DNA from: Actinocatenispora sera | GTDB taxonomy: Bacteria; Actinomycetota; Actinomycetes; Mycobacteriales; Micromonosporaceae | Reading direction: 5' to 3' | NCBI RefSeq assembly: GCF_018324685.1 | Contig: NZ_AP023354.1 | Coordinates: 6,468,426-6,532,425 of the forward strand | DNA: 64,000 bases | In this document: piece after piece, positions 36,874 through 42,897 of the stretch | Numbering within the stretch: position 1 is the first letter of the stretch | How the letters are laid out: each line of letters opens with the position of its first letter | Notes under the pieces: generated by a model | What the model saw: the letters and a program-made list of their open reading frames with translations, nothing else | The model's database searches: none | What the model was told of the DNA's origin: nothing | Made by a program: the position numbers and the translations under genes

Positions 36874-37059
36874 TCAGCTTCGCTCGGCGAGCCGAACGGT
36901 GATGGAGTCGGCCATCACCAGCTTCGCCAGATCTCCGACGTCGCCCACCATTCCCAACATGAACTCCTCGCGGGTCCACAGGCGGCCGCGGCGGGCGTTG
37001 AGCTCGTCGTACAGGTCGTGCACCCGGACCGCCATCTCGCGCAGCTGCTCGATGTCCAT
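36874..37059 (-). pseudogene. Truncated MazG-like pyrophosphohydrolase
   Basis: This 61-codon frame starts like a MazG-like nucleotide pyrophosphohydrolase (MDIEQLREMAVRVHDLYDEL, then WTREEFMLGMVGDVGDLAKLV) but stops soon after the first helix pair. The second half with the conserved E-x-x-D metal residues is absent; the unusual end VMADSITVRLAERS looks like fused sequence. The downstream APH-like gene begins 37 bp further on. It is probably a deletion remnant, or at best a short regulatory protein. Confidence 0.5.
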
Positions 37060-37071
37060 TCGGGGACCGTA

Positions 37072-38229
37072 TCAACTGTCCACAGTGGACGACAGGTCGT
37101 GCGGAAGGGCCGGCGGGACCCAGTCGGTGAAGCGGGCCGCCTGGCGGCGCCACAGCGGCGGCGGGATGATCCGGGCGAGCCGGGTCACCGCCCGGTAGTG
37201 CTTCGCGTTCAGCTCGGCCTGCTTTGCCGCGGCCCGCGCGACGAGCTGGGTGCGCGGGCGCCGCTGACGGTCGTACGAGCCGATCGCGGTGGCGAGGTCG
37301 CCGTGCGCGGCCACCGCGGCGGCGAGCACCACCCCGTCCTCGATCGCCTGGCAGGCGCCCTGCCCCAGGTCCGGGGTCTGCGCGTGCGCCGCGTCGCCGA
37401 GCAGCACCGCCCGGCCGCGGGCGAAGCCGGGCACCGGATCCAGCGCGTACAGGTCGTGGTGCAGCACGCTGCCCGGCGTCGTCGCCGCCAGCAGCTCGCC
37501 GATCGGCGGGTGCCAGCCGGCGACCCGGTCGGCCACCGCGGCCAGCTCGTCGGCGAACCGCTCGCCGGGGCGAGCGGCCGGCGCGGTGAGGAACCAGTAC
37601 ACCGCGTCGCCGGGCAGCGGCAGGATGCCGAACTGGCGGTCCGCGCCGAGCGTCAGGCTCGCCTCGATGCGCGGCGCGCCCGCACCGACCACCGCTCGCC
37701 AGACCCTGCGGCCGTCGAACCGCGGCTCGTGCCCCGGCCACATCGCCTGCCGCAGCACCGAATGCAGCCCGTCCGCGCCGACGACCAGGTCGGCACCGCG
37801 CTGCCGCGTCTCGCCACCCTGCCGGTACGCCACGGTGCCGGCGGCGAGGTCGACCGAAGTCACCGTGGCGCCCGGTATCAGCGCGTCGGCCGGCAGCGGC
37901 GCGCGCATCGCCTCGTGCAGCGCCGCCCGGTGCACCATCAACACGTGCACGTCGTCGGGGCGGGCATGCCGCAGCCAGCCGCCGGACGGCAGCCGCAGCC
38001 CGCCGCGCGAGACCGCAGCGACGCCCGCGGCCCGTACCTGCGGGCCGACGCCCAGCTCGTCCAGCGCGCGCAACGCGTTCGGCCACAGCGACAGGCCGGC
38101 CCCCACCTCGGCGAACTCGGCCGCCTGCTCCAGCACGGTGACCTGCCAGCCGACCTGCCGCAGCCCGAGCGCCGCGGCCAGCCCGCCCATCCCACCGCCG
38201 ATGACCAGTGCCGTCCCCCGTGAGCTCAT
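37072..38229 (-). CDS. FAD-dependent monooxygenase (PHBH family)
   Basis: This 385-residue flavoprotein hydroxylase has the FAD-binding GxGxxG segment VIGGGMGGLAAALGL near the N-terminus, the DG motif DLVVGADGLHSVLR and the GD motif VLLGDAAHAQTPDLGQGA. These are the three fingerprints of the para-hydroxybenzoate hydroxylase family, which use NAD(P)H and oxygen to hydroxylate aromatic or polyketide-like substrates. The substrate is unknown. The DNA near its stop includes the TGTCCACAGTGGAC dyad (37077-37090). It shares its direction with the truncated MazG-like gene, which begins 13 bp beyond its stop. Confidence 0.9.
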   Translation of the reverse strand: MSSRGTALVIGGGMGGLAAALGLRQVGWQVTVLEQAAEFAEVGAGLSLWPNALRALDELGVGPQVRAAGVAAVSRGGLRLPSGGWLRHARPDDVHVLMVHRAALHEAMRAPLPADALIPGATVTSVDLAAGTVAYRQGGETRQRGADLVVGADGLHSVLRQAMWPGHEPRFDGRRVWRAVVGAGAPRIEASLTLGADRQFGILPLPGDAVYWFLTAPAARPGERFADELAAVADRVAGWHPPIGELLAATTPGSVLHHDLYALDPVPGFARGRAVLLGDAAHAQTPDLGQGACQAIEDGVVLAAAVAAHGDLATAIGSYDRQRRPRTQLVARAAAKQAELNAKHYRAVTRLARIIPPPLWRRQAARFTDWVPPALPHDLSSTVDS

Positions 38230-38301
38230 TCGCCCATGATGACCGCGGTGCGCTCGAACGGGGACCTGCCCGGCGAACCTGACTCCTGGGTCACACGGCG
38301 C

Positions 38302-39000
38302 TCAGAACAGCGTGGCGGGCGCCGCCACCGGGACCGGGTCGAGCAGGTGCGGGCCGTCGTTGCGGACCGACCCGACCGCGGCCCCGACCGGCCGGACCTC
38401 CAGTCCGGCAACCAGCTCGTCGGACGGCGGCACGGACAGCAGCTCGGCCGCGTCGGCGCCGGGCGCGAGCCACGCCGCGCGATCGGCTCCGGCCAGCAAC
38501 AGCGGCATCCGCTCGTGCACGGTGCGCAGCTCGCCGACCGCCGCGGTGGTGATGATCGTGCAGCTCAACAGGCGGCCGTCCGGGCCGTCCCACCAGGAGA
38601 ACAGGCCGGCCGCGGTGAGCAGCCCGGCGTCGCGCGGCACCAGGTAGCACGGTTGCTTGCCGGACTCACCGACCCGCCACTCGAACCAGCCGTCCATCGG
38701 CACCAGTGCCCGCATCGACCGCACCGCCGACCGGTACGCGGGCTTGTCCGCCACGGTCTCCGCCCGCGCGTTGATCATGCGCGAGCCGATCGACGGATCC
38801 TTGGCCCAGAACGGCACCAGCCCCCAGCGCGCCGCCTGGATCGCGCGCCGCTCGCGCTCCGGGTCGTACACCACGATGCGGACCGGCTGGGTCGGCGCCG
38901 TGTTGTACCGACCCGGGACGTCGCCGCCGGTGTCGTCGTCGGCGTCGAAGTAGGCGGACAGGTCGTCGGTAGAGCGGTGCGAGTCGTAGCGGCCACACAT
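38302..39000 (-). CDS. SOS response-associated protein, HMCES/YedK type
   Basis: This 232-residue protein covalently traps abasic sites in single-stranded DNA through its N-terminal cysteine. The start MCGRYDSH puts Cys2 in place after removal of Met, as the family needs. Other active-site landmarks follow: INARAET (Asn and Glu), PMDGWFEW and HERMP (the His). The length is normal. ATG 39000 is fixed by the requirement for Cys2. It is divergent from a very small membrane-protein gene at 39072. Confidence 0.93.
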   Translation of the reverse strand: MCGRYDSHRSTDDLSAYFDADDDTGGDVPGRYNTAPTQPVRIVVYDPERERRAIQAARWGLVPFWAKDPSIGSRMINARAETVADKPAYRSAVRSMRALVPMDGWFEWRVGESGKQPCYLVPRDAGLLTAAGLFSWWDGPDGRLLSCTIITTAAVGELRTVHERMPLLLAGADRAAWLAPGADAAELLSVPPSDELVAGLEVRPVGAAVGSVRNDGPHLLDPVPVAAPATLF

Positions 39001-39071
39001 GGCGTGCAGGCTAACCCCCGGGTACGACGGTCGCCACCGCCCGGTTGCCGACACCGGCTACGGTGCCGGCC

Positions 39072-39215
39072 ATGGTTGCGATCAGGCCGGTCGACGTGCT
39101 CGCCGGGTTCTGCTGTCTCGCCGTGGTCGCCGCCGTCGTGGTGCTGATCGTGGTGCTGGTGACCCGCAGGAACTCCACCGACAAGCGGAACGGCCCGCCG
39201 GGGCCGCCCCGGTAG
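39072..39215 (+). CDS. Very small membrane protein, 47 residues
   Basis: This short gene encodes a polar start (MVAIRPVDVLAG), one strong membrane helix (residues 12-32, FCCLAVVAAVVVLIVVLV) and a basic, Pro-rich tail (TRRNSTDKRN, then GPPGPPR). The GC3-rich codon use and the single-helix design support expression. It is divergent from the HMCES-type gene by 71 bp. Such small proteins often modulate larger membrane partners; no partner is evident here. Confidence 0.5.
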   Translation: MVAIRPVDVLAGFCCLAVVAAVVVLIVVLVTRRNSTDKRNGPPGPPR

Positions 39216-39224
39216 CGCCTCGCC

Positions 39225-39320
39225 TCACCGTCCGAACTGGACGGCCGACCACTGCTCGGCGAGGCCGGTGTCCTCCACCCGGAAGGTCACGATCCCGTCG
39301 CTGCGGATCGCCGTGGTGGG
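39225..39320 (-). pseudogene. 3' fragment of an unknown gene
   Basis: Reading leftward, an open frame gives TTAIRSDGIVTFRVEDTG, then LAEQWSAVQFGR and a stop at 39225-39227. The frame has coding-like codon use but no start. It runs directly back into the operator-like sequence at 39320-39333. It appears to be the tail of a lost gene. Confidence 0.35.
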
Positions 39321-39342
39321 TGAGTACTTACTCTCTTGTCAA
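39320..39342. promoter_or_regulatory. Orphan TetR-operator-like sequence with TTGACA box
   Basis: GTGAGTACTTACTC (39320-39333) closely resembles the core of the two operators at 24531-24576. On the minus strand a TTGACA lies on its outer side as in the TetR promoter there. No TetR gene is adjacent. Confidence 0.4.
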
Positions 39343-39359
39343 GGGAGGGCGCGCTCCCC

Positions 39360-39387
39360 CGGCGGAGGGAGCTCGTACCCTCCGCCG
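39360..39387. promoter_or_regulatory. 10-bp perfect hairpin upstream of the membrane protein at 39427
   Basis: CGGCGGAGGG (39360-39369) and CCCTCCGCCG (39378-39387) form a perfect stem with an 8-nt loop, 39 bp before the start codon. It could end transcription from the left or act as a leader structure. Confidence 0.4.
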
Positions 39388-39426
39388 AGCGAGGCGATCA
39401 CGGACGAGTGAGCCGACCCTGGGCGC

Positions 39427-40515
39427 ATGAGGAACCGATTCGAGCTCGGCTTGGCCGCCGCCACCGCCGCCTGGGCCCTCGGGTACGGCGGGCTGCGGGT
39501 CTGGTGGGCGACCGGGCACCGGCCCGCGTTCGCGCCGCTCGGCTGGGATCTGCTGCTGGTCTCCCCCTGGCAACCGGTACTGGTGTGCGCCGCGGCGCTG
39601 CTCGCCGTGCTGGCGATGCTGACCGCGCCGCGCCGCTGGGCGCCACCGGTCGGCAGCGCGGTGCTCGCCGCGACGATCGTGGTGTCCTGCCCGCTGGTCC
39701 TGCTCGACCTGGTCGCCACCGTGCTGCCCGGCCTCGGGCTGCCGTACGATCCGGTCTCGATCCTCAGCCGCGCCGGGTACCTGCTCGGCGCGGCGCTGCT
39801 CGCGGTCGCCGCGATCCGCCGCACCCGCACGCTGCGCGGCGCCTGCCTGCGCTGCGGTCGGACCGACCGGAGCCGGCACGTCGGCCGGGTGCCCGCCTGG
39901 GCCTGGCTCGGCGCGTACCTGGCGGTCGCGGGCTGCCTGACCCGGCTCGCCGCCCAGCTGGCGGTCGGTCTCGGCGCCGGACCGATGCAGGCCGCGCCGG
40001 CCACGGTCGCCTTCGAGGTCGGTTTCCTGCTCGCCGGGACCCTGCTGCCGCTCGCGACCGTGCACCGCTGGGGCCGGGTGTGGCCGTGCTGGCTGCCCGG
40101 TCTGCGCGGCCACCGGGTGCCGCGCTGGCTGGTGCTCGGCCCGGCCAGCGTGCTGGCGGCCGGCCTGCTCGTCTACTTCGGGATCAGCCTGGCGCAGCTG
40201 GTCGTCGACCCCGCTGGCTGGACCGCCGGCTACGACCTTCCGCTCGGGTTCTTCTGGGTCGCGATCCCGGCGTACGTGCTGTGGGGGCTCGGGCTCGCCG
40301 CCGGCACCGTCTGGTACCAGCGGCGGACCCGACCGCACTGCCGCCGCTGCGGCCGGGGCGCACCCGGCCCCCGCTCGGCGCCGCAGCCCCGCACCGGCGG
40401 GCCGGGGCGCCGTTCGGGGCCGTCAGACCAGGGCGCGGAGCGCCTCGATCAGCAGCCACACGCCGAAGATCGCGAACAGCACCGCGGCGCCGTACCGGAT
40501 GAAACGCTCCGGTAG
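39427..40515 (+). CDS. Polytopic membrane protein, about eight helices
   Basis: This 362-residue membrane protein has no recognised family. Hydrophobic helices lie at about residues 9-28, 40-65, 73-100, 112-130, 153-172, 192-212, 236-258 and 272-295. Two cysteine pairs (RGACLRCGRTDRS at about 140 and HCRRCGRG at about 310) resemble zinc knuckles on the cytoplasmic side. After residue 315 the sequence is low complexity and overlaps the TMEM165 gene on the other strand by 93 bp; it is read here to its stop. The start ATG follows a hairpin. Confidence 0.65.
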   Translation: MRNRFELGLAAATAAWALGYGGLRVWWATGHRPAFAPLGWDLLLVSPWQPVLVCAAALLAVLAMLTAPRRWAPPVGSAVLAATIVVSCPLVLLDLVATVLPGLGLPYDPVSILSRAGYLLGAALLAVAAIRRTRTLRGACLRCGRTDRSRHVGRVPAWAWLGAYLAVAGCLTRLAAQLAVGLGAGPMQAAPATVAFEVGFLLAGTLLPLATVHRWGRVWPCWLPGLRGHRVPRWLVLGPASVLAAGLLVYFGISLAQLVVDPAGWTAGYDLPLGFFWVAIPAYVLWGLGLAAGTVWYQRRTRPHCRRCGRGAPGPRSAPQPRTGGPGRRSGPSDQGAERLDQQPHAEDREQHRGAVPDETLR

Positions 40516-41010
40516 CGCCTTGCCGAGCAGCCGCCCGACCGCGATCGCCAGCGCGTCCGCAGCGACCATGCCCAGCGTCGAACCGATCCAGGTACCGAGC
40601 CAGCCGTGGTTGGTGGCCAGCGTGATCGTCGCAAGCATCGTCTTGTCGCCCAGCTCGGCCAGGAAGAACGCCACCGAGGCGGCCACCACGGCCGAGCGGG
40701 TCGACTTCTGTGCCTTCTCCCGCTCCTCGTCGGTGAGCTTGTCGCCGCGCAAGGTCCACGCCCCGAACGCGAGGAACGCCACCCCGGCGACCAGCGAGAT
40801 CCAGTCCGTCGGCAGGGCCGCACCCAGCCCGTACCCGATGCCCACCGACACCGCGTGCACCACGGCGGTGGCCGCCGAGATGCCGATCAGTACCGGCAGG
40901 GCCCGGTACCTGGTGGCGAACGTCAGCGCCATCAACTGCGACTTGTCGCCCAGCTCGGCGACGAAGATCACCGCGAAGCTGAGCGCCAACGCGCTCCAGA
41001 CAGCGGTCAT
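40423..41010 (-). CDS. TMEM165/GDT1 family manganese exporter (MntX-like)
   Basis: This 195-residue membrane transporter is made of two repeats of three helices, each with the family signature: ELGDKS at residues 19-24 and ELGDKT at 119-124. Members export Mn2+ or move Ca2+/Mn2+ against protons. ATG 41010 begins directly before the first repeat. A yybP-ykoY riboswitch-like leader precedes it, so expression should rise with manganese, consistent with protection from excess metal. It converges with the membrane protein at 39427. Confidence 0.92.
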   Translation of the reverse strand: MTAVWSALALSFAVIFVAELGDKSQLMALTFATRYRALPVLIGISAATAVVHAVSVGIGYGLGAALPTDWISLVAGVAFLAFGAWTLRGDKLTDEEREKAQKSTRSAVVAASVAFFLAELGDKTMLATITLATNHGWLGTWIGSTLGMVAADALAIAVGRLLGKALPERFIRYGAAVLFAIFGVWLLIEALRALV

Positions 41011-41069
41011 GTCATCCTCTCGGTCACACCGGACCGAGGCATGCGAGACCACGACCCGGCACAGTTGCC

Positions 41070-41178
41070 AGATCGAAGGTCTCGCCCGCCCGACGAATCG
41101 GGCCGCGCGGCCGGGCTACCGGTGCGACACCGGCGGCCAGTCTGTCGACCGCGACATTGGGGGCTACTCCCCTTCGCG
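41070..41178 (-). ncRNA. yybP-ykoY manganese riboswitch
   Basis: In the leader of the MntX-like gene, reading leftward, the motif GAAGGGGAGTAGCCCCC (41163-41172 core) is followed about 80 nt later by GGGCGAGACCTTCG. These are the two conserved loops of the yybP-ykoY Mn2+ riboswitch, which fold together around the metal. A GC-rich stem region lies between them. The downstream gene family is one of the classic targets. Confidence 0.8.
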
Positions 41179-41233
41179 CCGACAACGATAACCCACGCCA
41201 CGGCCGGGGCGGGTGGCGCACCGGACCCCGGTG

Positions 41234-41578
41234 TCAGGGCAGGCGGACGGCGCGGGGGTGGATCGGGAGGTCGGGCAGTTCGAGAACGACCAGGGTCAGG
41301 TCCTCGATCGCACGGGTCGTGTGCGGTTCGCCGGCTCGCCAGATCGCGGCCTGGCCCGCTTCGATCGGCCGCCAGGCGCCGTCACCGCCGGACACCTCAC
41401 CGCGCCCGGCGACGACGAGCAGTGCCTGGTCCGCGACGGCGGGATGCCGCGGGATCTCGGCGCCCGCCTCGACCCGAAGTACGCCCAGATGCGCCTCCTC
41501 GCCGCCGACCACGCCGGCCCCGGTGAAGCCCGGCGCGATCTGCCGGGCCACCCCCGCGGTGACATCGATCATCTCCAT
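41234..41578 (-). CDS. Cupin-domain protein
   Basis: This 114-residue single-domain cupin folds as a small beta barrel. Its two cupin motifs are reduced: the first is around GAEIPRHPAVADQALLVVAGRGE, in which His42 is visible, and the second is around WRAGEPHTTRAIED with one His. With fewer metal ligands than the consensus it may bind a ligand without catalysis. The start chosen is ATG 41578 (MEMIDVTAG). It faces the GNAT gene divergently across 156 bp. Confidence 0.78.
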   Translation of the reverse strand: MEMIDVTAGVARQIAPGFTGAGVVGGEEAHLGVLRVEAGAEIPRHPAVADQALLVVAGRGEVSGGDGAWRPIEAGQAAIWRAGEPHTTRAIEDLTLVVLELPDLPIHPRAVRLP

Positions 41579-41734
41579 GACCGGACGGTAGGACTCCGCC
41601 GCCCATCGCCGTCCGCCGTGCCGGCACATGTCCGACATCGGCGTGCCGATCACCCGTCCGCCGTGGTGGGCCAGGTCCTCAATCGGGGTGCGGGCGGTCG
41701 CGGATGGTCGGCATCATGCGCCATGGAGGTGTCC

Positions 41735-42154
41735 ATGGCAACGGATCCGGAGCTGGCCGTGCGCGGTGCGGTGACCGACGGCGAGATGCACACGCTGTTC
41801 GCGGCGGCCTGGGGCGGTGACAGCGACACGAGCTGGGCGCCCATCCTCGCCCGCAGCCTGGCCTGGATCACCGCCCGGCGGGACGGGACCCTGGTCGGCT
41901 TCGTCAACGTGGCCACCGACGGCGGCAGCCACGCGTTCCTGCTCGACACCACCGTGCACCCGGACGAGCAGCACCGCGGCCTCGGCACCCGGCTGGTACG
42001 GGCCGCCACCGAGCAGGCGCGCGCGGCCGGCGCGGAGTGGCTGCACGTGGACTACGAACCGCACCTGACCGGCTTCTACGCGGGGTGCGGGTTCCGGCCG
42101 ACCGACGCCGGGCTGCGCCGCCTCGCGCCGGCGCCGACTGCCGCTCCCGGCTGA
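41735..42154 (+). CDS. GNAT family N-acetyltransferase
   Basis: This 139-residue acetyltransferase transfers acetyl from acetyl-CoA to an unknown amine. The pyrophosphate-binding loop QHRGLGTRLVRAATEQA (Q/RxxGxG/A) and the following beta-bulge EWLHVDYEPHLTGFYAGCGF are diagnostic. ATG 41735 is selected because GGAGGTGT lies directly upstream, although an in-frame ATG exists at 41723. It is monocistronic and followed by a short GC-rich repeat region before pyrE. Confidence 0.87.
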   Translation: MATDPELAVRGAVTDGEMHTLFAAAWGGDSDTSWAPILARSLAWITARRDGTLVGFVNVATDGGSHAFLLDTTVHPDEQHRGLGTRLVRAATEQARAAGAEWLHVDYEPHLTGFYAGCGFRPTDAGLRRLAPAPTAAPG

Positions 42155-42204
42155 CCACCGATCCTCCCGAGACGCAGCTCGGCCGCCGAGACCGGCGGCC
42201 GCAA

Positions 42205-42296
42205 CACGGTCGGCGCGTCCGGTCGGGCCCCGGCGGCACGGTCCGACCGGCGCGTCCGGTCAGGCCCCGGCGGCACGGTCCCACCGGCGGGTGCGG
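42205..42296. repeat. Short tandem repeat before the pyrE stop
   Basis: The unit CGGCGCGTCCGGTC plus GGCCCCGGCGGCAC occurs at about 42209 and 42249, and a third shorter form (GGCGGGTGCGGTCAGGCC) reaches the pyrE stop. The first two copies are about 40 bp apart. It lies between two converging genes. Confidence 0.55.
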
Positions 42297-42824
42297 TCAG
42301 GCCGCGGCGGCGACCAGCTGGGACATGGTGAACACCGGGCGCAGGTCGAGGCCGGCGGCGGCCAGGTTCGCGGCTCCGCCGGACTCCCGGTCGATCACGC
42401 AGACCACCGTGTCGACCTCGGCGCCCAGCGCGCGCAGCTCCGCGGTGGAGGCGAGGATCTGGCCGCCGGAGGTGACCACATCCTCGATCACCACCAGCCG
42501 CCGGCCCGCGACCTCGCCGCCCTCGGCGAGCCGGGCCGTCCCGTACGGCTTGGCCTGCTTGCGGACGAACAGCGCCGGCAGCCCACTCGCCTGGCTGGCG
42601 GCGACCGCCACTGGCACCCCACCGAGTTCCAGCCCGGCGAGCCCGTCGGCGCCGGCCGGCAGCAGCGCGGACACCTCGGCACCGATCTCCGCGAGCAGCG
42701 CCGGATCGGACTCGAACAGGTACTTGTCGAAGTACTCGTCGCTGGTCGCGCCGGAGCGCAGCAGGAACGTCCCGGTCAGGTGCGCGGTGCGGTACACCCG
42801 CGCGGCGAGCTCGCTGTTCGTCAC
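42297..42824 (-). CDS. pyrE: Orotate phosphoribosyltransferase
   Basis: PyrE joins orotate to PRPP in pyrimidine synthesis. The 175-residue protein carries the PRPP-binding motif VVIEDVVTSGGQ near residues 110-121, the flexible loop lysines in VRKQAKPYGTA, and the N-terminal segment DEYFDKYLFESDP expected for OPRT. The length is slightly below average but complete. It is a single gene away from other pyrimidine genes, transcribed leftward with the kinase gene upstream of it (73 bp gap). Confidence 0.94.
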   Translation of the reverse strand: MTNSELAARVYRTAHLTGTFLLRSGATSDEYFDKYLFESDPALLAEIGAEVSALLPAGADGLAGLELGGVPVAVAASQASGLPALFVRKQAKPYGTARLAEGGEVAGRRLVVIEDVVTSGGQILASTAELRALGAEVDTVVCVIDRESGGAANLAAAGLDLRPVFTMSQLVAAAA

Positions 42825-42897
42825 GGCTGGAGGATACGGCCCGACGCGACGGCGAAGGAGAGGATCGGGCGCCCGCGCGCCGGTGCGGCCCCGCTCG

